64,000 bases of DNA from Leishmania martiniquensis (lineage: Eukaryota > Euglenozoa > Kinetoplastea > Trypanosomatida > Trypanosomatidae): contig NC_090160.1 in NCBI RefSeq assembly GCF_017916325.1, forward strand, positions 151,001 to 215,000. The letters run 5' to 3'. Position numbers and translations under genes: made by a program. Below the pieces are notes generated by a model, which did no database searches, had not been told where the DNA came from, and worked only from the letters and a program-made list of their open reading frames with translations. Shown in pieces: positions 21,789-33,162 of this stretch (position 1 is the first letter of the stretch; every line of letters starts with the position of its first letter).

Positions 21789-23240
21789 GAGGACAGGCAG
21801 AGCAGGTGTAGGAGAAACAATCGACACGCGCACGCACACACACACACACAGAAGCACACGCAAAAAGCGCTGTTGGGAAGGAGAAGGGGCGAAGGAAGAG
21901 TGTGATAAGCCACTCAGACAGAGAGACAGAGAAGTGAGAGCTCCTCTTTTTGTTTTTGTCGAGGGGGGAGGGAGAAGGGGTACACCCGCTGCTGGTGCTT
22001 GTGCGATGGACAGAGAGTACGAGAGGATGTCGGAGAAAAGAGGAAGAGGAGTGGTGGCCTGCGTCGGGTGTAGGGAGGTCAAGACACGAAAGAATACGTG
22101 TGTGTGTGTGTGTGAAAGATGAGAGGAGGAAGAGGGGGGAGGAAGAGAGACAGAGACAGACCGCAGGGGAAGTTGGAAGAAGGGAAAGCCACGGAAGTAT
22201 TCGGGAGAGAAGAGCACGAGGGAGAGGAACAAAGAAGGCGAGAAAAATCTGTGTTGACGCCGACACGTGCAGGTGTGTGTGTGTGTGTGTTTGATGAGGA
22301 GGAGTTGGGTCGTTGTGGAGGCGTTGGCAGTGGGAGAGCAGAAGAGAAAGTAGAGGAGGACGGACGGAAAGAAAGGTTCGCTGGCGGAGAGGTAAGGCGT
22401 CAACGAAAAAACACTCACAGTGAACGAGAGGGCGCCTGCACCGAAGAGGCTCTCACGGGAAATGGCGGGAAGCGATCTCGTCGGCGAGGAATGAGCAGCA
22501 AAGGGCTCTGTCTCGCGTCGCCGTGAGCAAACCCAAACGTAGACGGCATGCAGGAAGAGCGAAGAGAAAGAAAAGAGTCATCTAAGGAAACTCTGTACTG
22601 TCCTCCCCCTCCCGACCCTTTCGGCACACTCTTCAGTCATGGCTAGCCTGAGACTCAGTGCTCGATCAAGGAGAGAAGGGAGTAAGAATCGCGTTCGAGT
22701 GCGGACGACGGCGTTGGCGTTAGAGAGCAGAAAGTCACTCTGCATGGTCAGCAGCACATACAAGTGGCACGAAGAAAACATGTGAGAGAAAGTTGAGCGT
22801 GATAATAGCAGACGTAGCAGAGACATAGAGAGACCGTCGGAGAAGATCGAAGCACACGTTACGGCACACCCAAGCCCCGCCACACGCACTTTTGCACGGC
22901 TGTGAGCCAGGGCAAACACTCCGCGCAGGAAGAGCAAAGTAAGGGGAGGGGAGGGAAGGAAGGAAAGGGGGGAGGTGGAGTGCGAAGGGAAAAGGGCCGT
23001 GGAAGAGAATCAGCAAGGGCAAGGAGAAGCGCAGGCATAGCGTTACCGTCCAAGAGTGCCATGGGCGCTGGTGCGGGAGGGAGCACCGCCAACACCTGTG
23101 AGCGCCGTGGTCGTGGCTTCTGTGCCTCACCGCTCCCTAGAAGGGCCTCACACTGCCCACGAGAACATATTTGCACGCGCATCACTGGTCCTGCGGACCT
23201 GTTCACGTCCGTTTATCCCATCTCGCTTCGCACGCCCTCC
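21789..23240. other. Non-coding region between the 569-residue protein gene and UBP copy B
   Basis: About 1.45 kb with no credible gene. It contains (GT)9 at 22273-22290, long purine-rich stretches as printed, and more complex sequence from 22600 to 23240 that probably is the 3' UTR of the upstream 569-residue protein gene. Confidence 0.6.
22273..22290. repeat. (GT)9 microsatellite
   Basis: Uninterrupted GT repeat in a non-coding stretch upstream of UBP copy B. Confidence 0.9.
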
Positions 23241-24950
23241 TCACTTAGCGCTGAGATTCCGCGCATAGGCGACTACTTGCTCGCGTGCTGCCATGAGCGT
23301 CTCCCTCGCCGTGCAGGGTAGGCGAGTACCGCCGCCCTGCGCCCGTGCCGTGCTGATGAGCGGCAAAAAAAGCATCGCATATTCCGGCACTCTCGAGACG
23401 TCACCGGCGCCCTCCGCCGTCTCGGGCGCGCCCTGTTCGGTAGTGAGGGCCCCGAAATGGTTGGTAACGCTGGAGCAGTCGCACTCGTCCACTCCTGCCG
23501 ATGGTGATGGTGAAGCGCCGGCATCGATCTGGGCAACAAGCAAGCGTAGCAGTTCAGCAAGAGACTCAGCCTCGAAGCGGCATGGCTGATAGCCCTCGCC
23601 GGTAAGTCCACCAGGAAAGTCTTGAGAAGGTTTCTCTGGTCCCTCACCCTCCGCAGGGAGGATGCGCAAGGGCACGATGCGCTGCAGCTGCTCTGCCATC
23701 CACGCGACGAGCGCCGTGTCGGTGTGATCGCTCGCCACTGCGGCGGTAGTGTGGTTCGTGATGCCGGTGTCGGTAAGGTGAGCGCGAAGAGGGTGGAAAA
23801 AAAGAGGTCCGACCCGGCGCAATACGTGTCGTGTGAGCAGCCGATGATGTGTCGGGTCCATGTCGGCGCTCTCGCTCCGGCACCGTCCTTCGTGTTGCGC
23901 ATACCGGAGGAGGCGCTCCAGCAAGCGGGAGCCCTCTTCCTGTAGGACTGTGCACAAGATGACGTGGAGAGACGCGGAGGCAGGTGAGGCTGAGGCTGAG
24001 GCTGACGCTGACACCGAAAATCGGCCTGCAGCCGTTGGGGTGGCGAGAAAATCACCAGCGACCTGCGATAAACGCACTCGTTCAGACTCATGCGCGGGCA
24101 CAAAGTGAGAGTGTGCCAGCTGGCAGCAGTTTAGCACGCTGCTCTCCAGCACGTCTACGATCAGTGTTATCAGGAAGTACAGCAGTGTCCGCGCAGTTGT
24201 TTCTATGGGGTTGGGAGGTGAGTGAAGCCCGCAGTGAAGCGGCGGCAATGGAGAAGCGGGTGCGCCTGGTGGCGTGCACGTCGTCGCCACCACCGCGACA
24301 TCCATGAAGGTGCTGATGGCGTACAGGTTGGAGCTGAGCAGCTGGGCATACGAAAACCGCCTTGATTGCTCGCATCGCTCTGTCTCAGGTGGCAGAGGCG
24401 CGGATCGCTGAAGAGCATCGGGTGACGGCAAAGTACGAAGGAACGTTGCTGCCTCAGTTAGAAACGACTCTTCTGCCCCCGCGTCATCTGGCACCGCAGG
24501 CACCGCTTTCCGCGAGCGTCTATGCATCCACGTCAAGAAGCGCTCGTGCGTCTCCACAAGACCGCGCAGACGCAGGAGCAGCGCACGCGCCACGTACGTC
24601 GATACTGCCTCCCCCTTGGCGGCAGAAGCAGCGAAGTTAGAACGCGGCAGCTGTCCCATACAAAGCAAGCGCCGAACACTCGTCACCAAGTCTTCCGTGC
24701 TCATATCATCCACGGCTGCGGGCACATCTGGGTCCGTCGAGGCAGCAACATGGGCAAGATGGAAGACGTGTAGAATGCTGAGAGATGACCATTCCGCCTC
24801 GCTCTCGTTGCCGGCGGGGGTGCCCGCGGCTTCCACAGATCTCGCGCCACATATTCCGGTTGCAGTCCATCTTGCTGCGAGTGCTTTCGCCGCTTCGCCA
24901 CGAGTCGCGAGCGTATCCGTGAGTGCGGCGCGCCACTGAAGAAACGGCAT
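23241..24950 (-). CDS. Conserved hypothetical protein, 569 residues
   Basis: Runs from ATG at 24950 (product starts MPFLQWRAAL) to TGA at 23241. The frame stays open for about 43 more codons upstream, but only to a TTG, so I take the first ATG. Composition is that of a soluble, mainly helical protein. There is one hydrophobic stretch near the middle (LLYFLITLIVDVLES) that could be a buried helix rather than a membrane segment. The rest mixes Ala/Leu helices with Ser/Ala-rich linkers, including an Ala-Ser repeat tract (SASASASASPASAS). I see no catalytic motif and do not recognise the family. A helical tethering or scaffold protein would fit, but that is a guess. It sits between two RNA-binding protein genes in the same unit; nothing links it to them functionally. 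Confidence 0.8.
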   Translation of the reverse strand: MPFLQWRAALTDTLATRGEAAKALAARWTATGICGARSVEAAGTPAGNESEAEWSSLSILHVFHLAHVAASTDPDVPAAVDDMSTEDLVTSVRRLLCMGQLPRSNFAASAAKGEAVSTYVARALLLRLRGLVETHERFLTWMHRRSRKAVPAVPDDAGAEESFLTEAATFLRTLPSPDALQRSAPLPPETERCEQSRRFSYAQLLSSNLYAISTFMDVAVVATTCTPPGAPASPLPPLHCGLHSPPNPIETTARTLLYFLITLIVDVLESSVLNCCQLAHSHFVPAHESERVRLSQVAGDFLATPTAAGRFSVSASASASASPASASLHVILCTVLQEEGSRLLERLLRYAQHEGRCRSESADMDPTHHRLLTRHVLRRVGPLFFHPLRAHLTDTGITNHTTAAVASDHTDTALVAWMAEQLQRIVPLRILPAEGEGPEKPSQDFPGGLTGEGYQPCRFEAESLAELLRLLVAQIDAGASPSPSAGVDECDCSSVTNHFGALTTEQGAPETAEGAGDVSRVPEYAMLFLPLISTARAQGGGTRLPCTARETLMAAREQVVAYARNLSAK

Positions 24951-26664
24951 CAAAGGAGCTTGTGACACCACTGCTGAGAGTCCACACTGCCACTCGCACC
25001 CGCCATTCAGTACGCCGATGGAAGCGCAAGAGGATATGCTGTGCTTCCACCACTCCGGCAGGAAGGCGTGACGGCACAAACGGCGGATGTGCGGATATCC
25101 CTTCTCCTGCGTCTGCTTACTTCGTCTTTGTGCATCAGACGGTCAGTTTAAACTAATGAAGAGGTGTTCGCTTAATGCGAGCGCGACGCGAGCCCACCAC
25201 CAATGGCAAAGAGAGAGGGGGGAGGGGAACGCAGAGGAAGTCAAGCGATGCGCATCAGGAGCAGTGGCAAGCACAGGGGCAATGCAGCACAAATAAGAAG
25301 AGTGCGGGGCAGGCTTTGAGCACACCCACTGTCGCATTGGCGTATGTTTTAACGTATCGCCGACGTTGGCGAGGAAAGAAATGGAAGGAAAAAGAGTCTG
25401 AGAAGACCCCTCACGGCATCACGCCAAAGGAGTCGAAGGACGAATTGATATGCGCACTGCACTACGACGCCACGCCACTCGTCACACCGTCCCAGTGAGA
25501 GCTCGAAAGGCCCTCCCCTGTTGTCACACCAGTAAGCCGGCCGCGTGCACCTTCCACGGGAGTACCTCTCTGCACGCGTGGAAACACGAGGTGGCTGCGT
25601 CAACGCGTGTGTAAGAGAGGGAGGGGGAGAAAGGGAAAGGGCCCGCGCACACCTCCGTCTGTCACAGGGGCAGCAGTAGCAGTGATTCAGGGTTGGCAGG
25701 GCACACCAACACTTATGCAGCAACGAAGCTGCACGGACGAGCCCTCACAGGAAGGGGAGCGTGGAAGCGTCCACGATAAAACCGGCGCGGGAAACAACGG
25801 CAAACGAGCGGAATAGGAAGCAGTGTGCGTGTGTGTGTGTGTGTGAGAAAGAGAGAGAGGGAAGGCCATGTGAGCCGGCGGGGCTAGCGGGCGAAGGTGC
25901 GCGGCAACGGCTGGACGGCGGCGGCGGCAATGGCCGCATTTTCCCCAGAAGAAGAGGGAAACGTGCTGCCGATAGAGAGAGGGCAAGAGAGGCAACGAAT
26001 ATTGTGCGCGCAGGAGCACGCGTCCTGCAGTGAAGCTATGAGTCTGCGCCCATACACACACACACACACACGCAGGCACACCTACAAGGCGATGAAGAAA
26101 GCAGAGCAAAGCAGTTCTCAACGAAAAAGAGCTGAAGTCATCGCCGCAAAGTTGGCAGTACGCCGCATGCACACACAGCGAGAGAGGGGGGAGGGAGGGC
26201 ACAGAGGCAGGCGCCGGCTTCGAACGCAGAGTAAAGGCAAAGCTATAGAGAAACGAGCGGTACAAAACAGCTCAGAGCGCGGATCGAGAGCGGCTCAGAT
26301 ACAGAACAAAGGTTATCCCCCATAGAGACGCTCAAGAGAAGAGCACAACATAAATGGCCACAAGAGATAGCACGCAGGCATCTCGCCGGAGCAGGTGCAC
26401 GAGCGCTCTCCTGTTCGGTACACAATGCCCAGCGGTGCCTCCCTCCACCATCTTCTGCGCTCACTTTTCGAGGCACAAAGCGCCAGCGGCATTGATACCG
26501 CGATTGCCGTCGCCGACGGTCATCACCACCCCCACCGCAGGCGCATGCGCGCACAGAGACACCCAAGAACAAATAGAGGGGCAGAAGCCTGTGAATCGGG
26601 AGAAGTGTGCGCTACACTCCTCACCGCGTGGCGTTCACTGAGGGAGGAGAGGGAGAGAAGTGAG
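24951..26664. other. Non-coding region upstream of the 569-residue protein gene
   Basis: About 1.7 kb. It should hold the 5' UTR and splice site of the 569-residue gene and the 3' UTR of the short gene at 26665-26987. The first 130 bases remain open in the frame of the 569-residue gene but without an in-frame ATG. The rest is CA/TG repeats and purine-rich sequence, with no other gene seen. Confidence 0.55.
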
Positions 26665-26987
26665 CTAAAAAAAAAGAGCGGAGAGCGCCAATGCGCGTAG
26701 GGTAGCGGCACGTTGCGCCAGGGCTTCGAGGGTGCCGCACGCCATTCGCTCAGGTCGTTCCAGCTGAGCCCGCTGCTGCTCCGCATCCCGGTCGTGCCGG
26801 GCGACAGAGCCCAGCTCGGCCATGGGCACAGTAACCCAGTGTGCTACCGTTCCCTGCATCCGCGTCGACTGACCGTGTGCTTCCTGCACAGACGCCACAA
26901 GCGATTGCACCGCCCCCACCCCCCTCCTGCAAGCGAGCGGGTGCCACCGCCAAGGGCGGCCTCCTCGGCACTGGGCCTGTGGGCCAT
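26665..26987 (-). CDS. Probable short gene (about 107 residues) interrupted by a one-base frameshift
   Basis: An ATG at 26987 starts MAHRPSAEEAALGGGTRSLAGG in one frame. At a C6 run (26919-26924 as printed, G6 in the gene) this frame becomes unlike a protein, while the neighbouring frame becomes convincing: GAVQSLVASVQEAHGQ onward, then MAELG, a charged helical stretch (RHDRDAEQQRAQLE) and LEALAQRAATLRALA, ending at TAG at 26665. The span is 323 bases, one short of 108 codons, so one extra G in the run would join the parts. GC at third positions is high on both sides. A splice-like AG lies about 14 nt before the ATG. It could be an assembly error in the homopolymer, a recent pseudogene, or a 64-residue product starting at the in-frame ATG at 26859. 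The product would be a small coiled-coil protein of unknown role. A T9 run near the stop makes the C-terminus uncertain too. Confidence 0.45.
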
Positions 26988-29062
26988 GAGCGTGCACCGC
27001 GCTACAGAAATCGAGCCTAATGCGGGGGTGGTGCGAGGTAGCGGCTTCAAGACGGGGTACTGCCTGTGGCATATGGAGATACGTAGTGATACAGCAGCGC
27101 TGCAGCCACCGCTCATTAGCTGTGTGTGCTACGCCTTTCCTTGACGAGGAGTGAGAGCTGTGGTCATTGCGCCATATATGTGCGCACGCGCGTGGCCAAG
27201 GCACGCCAGCCTGAGAGGTGTGCGTCAAGCCGGCAAAGCCTTCGCGCAGGCAGGAAAACAGGCCTCGCGGCCGCCAAGAAGGGGAGGAAAGAGAGGCGAA
27301 TTCGCATCCAGACAGAAAGACATATAGCGTTGAAGGTTCCATCGACAGGGGGCATTTAGAGGTCACTGCTGCTCTTGGGTCGTAACATTTCTCTTCGTCG
27401 CTTCCGTTGGTCAAGTACGCCGCTGAACCCAACGACTACGAATAGGAAAAGGGCACACATGCAGCCAAACGAGAGTTGAAAGAACATAAAGAGAAGATGA
27501 AGAAAAAACACATACGCATCCACAGATGCCTAGTTGAGAGAGACCTCCCGCACGAACATACACACACACAAAGAGAGCGATCCAGTCACACGAGCGCACG
27601 TCCACGAGACTGAAATGTAAGAAGAAACCGACGAACACTAAAAAAAAGAATAAAACTGATCAGAAAAAGGGATCAGACACACAATCGGAGAAAAGGACAG
27701 TTGGCTACGAGGAGCAGTTGACGCTCGTCGTCGTCCTCCTCCTCCTCACTTAGGCCCGCCCTTTCCCATTTGCCCACCCAACAGCCATGTGTCTTTCTCT
27801 CTACCCTCTTCCTCCTGCTCAGCCACCTTCCCGCGCCACACTGCGTACCTGCCTTCACTAGCTCACAGGGCACACGCGCAGGGAGACGAAGAAAAAAAAC
27901 GTACAAGTACACCTTCACCCATGACACAAAAGCAGCTCACACCTCTTTTTTTCTTCGGAGGGGGTCCGCATTGCCTTTTCTCACACGCCTTCACAGATGG
28001 GACCGCTTCTCTCGATTTCCCCGCGTCTGCATATGTGCGAGTGTATAGGCGTGTACAGGTGTGTGTGTGTGTGTTAATATCTCTTGGTGTTTCATTCAAG
28101 GCATCTATTTGCGTCCTTGCCACGGAAATGTACGAGGCGCGCACGCACACGCAGTGGAGTGCTTACAACAGACAACACACAGCAACAGTGAAAAAAAGAA
28201 AAAGGGGACGCTTTGAGCCGCTGATAACGCCTGAAACGTGTCGAAGCAGAATAAGGAAGAGTCGGAAAAAAGGGGGAAAGACATTGGCGAGTCGAATTCG
28301 TTGCACTTCCGCTGTCACTGCTGCTGCTCTCTGACTGGTGAAGAGAAGTGCTGCCGCATTCCCAAAAAAAAAAAGAAGACCCCAAGAGGGAGAAAGACGC
28401 CTTGACAAAGTTACAGGAGGGGAAGGGAAGGAGGAAGGGATGGATACCATTTTGGGGCTGTGCAACTGCATCCGTGGGCTCGCCCGGGTGCGGTAATCAC
28501 AGAGAGGGAAAGGAAGAATACGAAAAAAAAAAGAAAGAGAAGACGTGGAAAAAATGGGGAAGTGGCAACGCACCGGCACAGAGCTGCATTTGTAATGAAA
28601 AGCGATACGCTTACTGCCTGTCTGCGCGTGATGGTGCGTGTCCTTTGCTTTCGTACTCATACCAGTTGTAATAGGAGTTGTGGTGGTGGAAGGGAGGGGC
28701 CTTGATGTGTGAGAAGCGTCGGCGGCAACGAGGATGATTCGGTAGCGCCCACGAAAAGAAAAAAAACTAAAAGGGAAAAAAGGAGGAAGCGTAGCGTGGC
28801 GCCTGCGAGGCCATCGACAGTACCCCCGCACCAATGTACGCACTCGTCTTCGCACGTGCAATAGGCGCGCCCACTTTCCTCGCCAGCGTCTTATTCGAAA
28901 ACGCGTCGGAGGGGCACCGAGAAGCGTACGAAAACGGAAGAGGCTCTCGGAGCGGCTCCACACAGACGACTCGTAACAGCAGCGCGCGCCACACAACCAA
29001 GAGGTAGGGCGGCGGTCCCCAACCACACAAGCAGGCATTTCGTTTTGGAGGGGTGGCGTCCC
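26988..29062. other. Non-coding region between the third RRM gene and the short coiled-coil gene
   Basis: About 2.1 kb, mostly the probable 3' UTR of the RRM protein ending at 29063. It contains A-runs (for example near 28366 and 28526) and a mixture of complex and simple sequence. The frame of the short gene is open upstream to about 27432, but begins with TTG and does not look coding. No other gene seen. Confidence 0.6.
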
Positions 29063-29764
29063 TCAAAAGCCGATTGGTGCAATCCGTGGGGTGATGGTTC
29101 GATTGCCACCTGCGGACGCGCCGGCACGGTAAACGGCGCCGCCAGCTGCCATCCCCGGGTACACGCCTTGCGAGTAACCAGCAGTGCCGCCGCGTGGCCC
29201 CATCGCGTAGCCGCCACCCATGCCATGCATATAGGCGCCGTAGTCGGCACCGCCGCCCGCCGTCGCCGGCGCCGATGTCCCCTGCTCCTGTGCAAGAAGC
29301 ATTTGGTTATAGTACATGGACTGCATGGCCTGCTGCTGCTGTATGTTGAGCGCCATCGTCGAGAGTCGAAGCATATCGTAAGCTTCCTTTGCAGCCGGCG
29401 CGTTCGCATACGCCACCTTCAGCTTCTTACCGCCGATCTCAAACCGGTTCAGGCAGGAGACGGCGTACGTGGCTGAGAAAAAGAATTGGTACTTGACGAA
29501 GCCGTAGCCGCGACTCTCGCCCGTGATTTTGTCGTATATGATCTTCACACTCTCGATTTTCCCAAACTGACCAAAGAGCTCGTACACTTGCGCCTCATTC
29601 ATCAGCGGCGGAAGGTAGTTGACGATCAAGTTGCGCAGCGCGTCAGGGTCGAACGCGTAGCCGCCAGACGCGCTGACATCGACCGAGCCCACAGAGACAG
29701 CCGGCGCTGGGTTGCTCTGCAGCGCCGGCGTGGAGTTGGCACTTCCGTTCGGAGCAGCCGACAT
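29063..29764 (-). CDS. Single-RRM RNA-binding protein, paralogue of the UBP proteins
   Basis: Encodes 233 residues from ATG at 29764 (MSAAPNGSAN). The frame extends eight codons further but only to a TTG. One RRM spans about residues 46-121, with RNP2 LIVNYL (46-51) and RNP1 RGYGFVKY (85-92). These sit at exactly the same residue numbers as in the UBP proteins, and the lead-in DALRNLIVNYLP closely matches EALRNLMVNYIP there. So it is a diverged tandem paralogue. It lacks the M(T/A)PQQ repeats and instead has a Ser/Ala/Pro-rich N-terminus. The C-terminal third has a Gln-Gln-Gln-Gln stretch and is Gly/Ala/Tyr/Met-rich. The likely role is binding mRNA 3' UTRs in the cytoplasm; its targets are unknown. 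Confidence 0.9.
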   Translation of the reverse strand: MSAAPNGSANSTPALQSNPAPAVSVGSVDVSASGGYAFDPDALRNLIVNYLPPLMNEAQVYELFGQFGKIESVKIIYDKITGESRGYGFVKYQFFFSATYAVSCLNRFEIGGKKLKVAYANAPAAKEAYDMLRLSTMALNIQQQQAMQSMYYNQMLLAQEQGTSAPATAGGGADYGAYMHGMGGGYAMGPRGGTAGYSQGVYPGMAAGGAVYRAGASAGGNRTITPRIAPIGF

Positions 29765-29808
29765 GCTTCTCTTGCGTGGCCTTGTCAATGTTGGTGACAG
29801 CGTATCTG

Positions 29809-29880
29809 CTGTAATGTGTGCGAGTAGGGGTCGCGTGCCAAGTGGCGCAGGTCCGAAACAGCAAAAAAAAAGAGACGAAG
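29809..29880 (-). promoter_or_regulatory. Predicted trans-splice acceptor of the third RRM gene
   Basis: On the minus strand a T9-containing pyrimidine tract (within the complement of 29862-29880) is followed by AG at the complement of 29809-29810. This leaves a 45-nt 5' UTR before the ATG at 29764. Predicted from sequence only. Confidence 0.4.
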
Positions 29881-32800
29881 ACTAAGAGAACTCGCTAGAG
29901 AGAAACACGCGCACACGAAAGCAAAAAGATGCCTTGGCTACTTCTAAAAATAGTACGGCCCACGCTATCGATGTGCTAGCGCCGTAATCTTCTCCACACC
30001 GCGTACTCAAGAGAGCGACAGGCGCACTGCCAACGTAAAAATTGGCAGAGGCCGCGCGCACGTGTAACGAGGAGTGATAACACCGTCAAAGACGAGGGGA
30101 AGGTGCCAAGAAAAGCGGTAATGAGAGTGAGAACAGCCGCCGTCACTGCGCAGGCGCACAAAAAAGGGGGCAAATCTGAACCTCGTCAAAAATATAAAGA
30201 GGAGTCACGAAAGAAAAGATAGACAGTTAAAGTGAGAGGGGGCGGAGGGGGAAGGGGGATGGGGGAAAAGGCAAGAAGAAGAGAGCTGAGAAGCAGAAAG
30301 AATTCAAAATAAGAAAAAAAAGATGCAATCACCGCACCTGCGCGAAGCGAAAAGGACGATAAAAATCGCCCCAACAAAGACACCACAAAGGAGGGAGGCG
30401 CCTCCGTGAAGGGGTGGGAGCAAAAAGAGAAGAGAGAATCGCGCGTCCACCGTCACGTGAATGGTTAAGAAGAGCTGCGCCTACGCACTCCGTGATCTAG
30501 ATCACCACCCCTCCCCGTTCCGCGAAACCAAAGCAGCTGGTGGTATCTATCAGCGTTTATGTGGCTGTATGAGACCGCTTCGCCTGGTCTGATATTCTTT
30601 CTCGCACGCACGCGCACACACTTTCCCCTCCCTCCCCCTTCCGCTGCGCCCGCTTTTCTTTTCGCTTCCGGTTGCCTTTGCCGCTCGTTCTATGGGGTAT
30701 GCGCGAGCTTTGAGGGCGTTGATTCCGTTTTCTTCTGTTAAATGTATGCCCTCACTGGGCGTGACCGAAAGTAGCAAAGGCGAAACAATCGAGAAGAAGA
30801 AAAAGGGGGGAGGGGAGGGGAAGAAGATGGAAAGAGAGGAATGGAAGAGCAAATGCAGGCACGAGAGGGGGAGTACAAAATGTTGAAGAAGAAGAGAAGG
30901 CGGAAACAAAACGAAGCGTAAAAAAAGGGATCTGTTTTTTGTGCACACGATAACTTTGTGTGTGCGTGTGGAGGGGTGGGGGGGAGGAAGTTGTTTCGAG
31001 AGGTCGAGTCAGGGCCTGAAGAGACAGCTTACTAATGCCTCTTCTCTTTTTTTTCCTTTGTTTGTGCCGTCTTTGCCTCCCTCTTTTCTGAGCGTCTTCT
31101 CTGCTGCCTTTCGCGCCTCTGTCAATTGAGACACCACCGCGTGACTTCGGACGGCAACAAATGAAACGCGAAAGCGACCGGATGATATAATAAAGAAGGG
31201 GTAACAGCACACAGCACAATCGACTCGAACCAGCAGAGGGAAAGAGAGGAGGGAGGGGAGGAAATGGTGGCCGAATTCACAAAAACGCAGTCAATGGACG
31301 ATGACAGTGTCGAAAAGAAAGCGGTGAAGAAGAACCGGAGACGGAGGAGTGTGGAAGGGGCGGCGGTGAGCCGACTTGACTCCTCTGCGCGTGCGTGCTT
31401 TAGCGTGTTTAACTTGTTTGTGTTAATCTACCTCTCGCTGTCCTCCTCTGAGTTGGGCCTGTGAAGGTATGCACTACGCAGGATCAGCACTCGAGAAGCG
31501 AGGGCAACGTACTCAGCGGGGAGAAGAGATATGAGGTAGGAGGAAGAGCGAAGCACAAAATCTGCCGTACACCTTATCTCGGCAAGCGCCTGCGCGTAGC
31601 TGTGTGAGGAAGCGTCCCCAGCGCAGAATGCGGCCAATTCTCTCCCAGCTGTTCGCTATGCGCTTCTAATTTTCTCTTCCCCCTTTGCTGCTTGCGCTCC
31701 CCCTTCTCCCTGGAGCGCCGTCGCTGTCCTCTTGTCACGGCAGGACAGTGAAAGAGAAGAGGAAGGGGAGGGGGTTCAAGGGGCGGCGGTGAGACCACTT
31801 AACTGAGAAAGCGTTCCAGAGCGAGTGGGACGACGTGACGTCGGCCACTGTGGAGCCCAGCGAGTTGAGACCTGCGCAAGATACAGCACGAGCAACAAAT
31901 AGGATCCCCTTTATAAATCAAGATGGAGGCTGTGGTGAGCTGAAACAGTTAGATCGAGAGAGGAGAAGAGAGGTACCACTAACTAGGCAGGGGAGCAAGT
32001 ACTGTGTGTGAAGGGTGGGGGAGGGGAAGGTGGATGAATGGGCAAGAGAGCTGCAGAGGTGAGGGGTGGCAGAGCCATGTAAAAAAGCTTTGAGGTGCAG
32101 GTGGGCGCCAGTCAGTATAGGTGCAGAAAAATGCAAGAGAAAAAAGGCCACCCATAAGAAGCACAAATTCGACAGGCAGGAGAGAAAGAGAGAGAAGGTG
32201 GAGGAGGTTCAAGACCCTGCAGTTGCGCCGCCCGCTCATGTGAAATCATGCACGCAGGTGCTTCCATGTACTTACGTGTGCACATGACGAGGCGTAGGTG
32301 TGCGTATAGAAGTGCGCGCACCCTTGGGGGTAATAAGGCAGCGGGCGTTGGGCGCACGAAAAGAGAAGACGCCAGGCGTGTGCGTTTGGTGAGCCGCCCT
32401 CCACGGACACACGCACAAGTGTTTCCTTTGGGCGTGTGCACAGAAGCACATAACAAAAAAAAGAAAGCCACGAGAAGATGCCGTGTTGCACTATCGCCTC
32501 GTGACGGAAGTCGGCTCTCAGACCGCAGCCGTCGCCTCGTCCCTTCTTGTCGAACTGTTCTTTTTGGTTGTTGATGTTGCTCTATGGTGCGTGAGCGTTC
32601 CACCTGTCGAGCGTCGTTGGATCGAATGGTGAAGCGGGACAAAAAAAAAACGAGCTTGAGAGGGGGGAAGAGAGGGCACGGCCGCTGAAGGGAGGCGGGG
32701 AGGAGTAGTCCGTAGGGCTCATGGCACCCTCTCACGCAGGCGCGGTGTCGATTCCCCGCGCACATACAGAGAGAGAGAGGCGGTGGCAACGAAGAAACGC

Positions 32801-33162
32801 AGAGGTGGCTGAGGGCAGGAGGGAGAGGGAAAAGCAAAGTCACCTTTATAAACGGCACGAGGCACGTGAGACGCACGCACGCACACATTCATGTCAGCGC
32901 AGATTACCCCTGTGACGTCATCCACACTCTTTGGTTCGGCGGCGCACCAAGGCGACACTGACGATAGCGCGAAACAAGAGCAAAAAAGGGTGAAGGAGGC
33001 GAGCCCTAGCCATCACTCCGGCTCTCTGCCACTCCCGCCCCCTCTTTCTCATCCGCCAGATCCTCTGCTCTGCTCACGACAAAGGCAACTAGCCTGTTCA
33101 CTTAGAACTGTGGATGGGAAAGGACGGGGTGAGGCATCTCTCCCTCCCTCAGAGTCGTCTAC
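29881..33162. other. Non-coding region between the ABC transporter gene and the third RRM gene
   Basis: About 3.3 kb, with no credible gene. Much of 30200-31000 is purine-rich simple sequence. Bases 31480-31930 and 32500-33160 are of normal complexity. A block near 31800-31930 looks unlike the surrounding microsatellites and is discussed as a possible dispersed-element remnant. Most of the region is probably the 3' UTR of the ABC transporter mRNA. Confidence 0.6.

Noticed and set aside
28163..29038. Minus-strand frame of 291 codons just downstream of the third RRM gene
   Set aside because: Arg/Ser/Phe-rich, no recognisable fold, and lies directly in the probable 3' UTR.
31215..31240. B-box-like motif on the minus strand (GGTTCGAGTC)
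   Set aside because: No A box, acceptor stem or cloverleaf could be built around it; not a tRNA.
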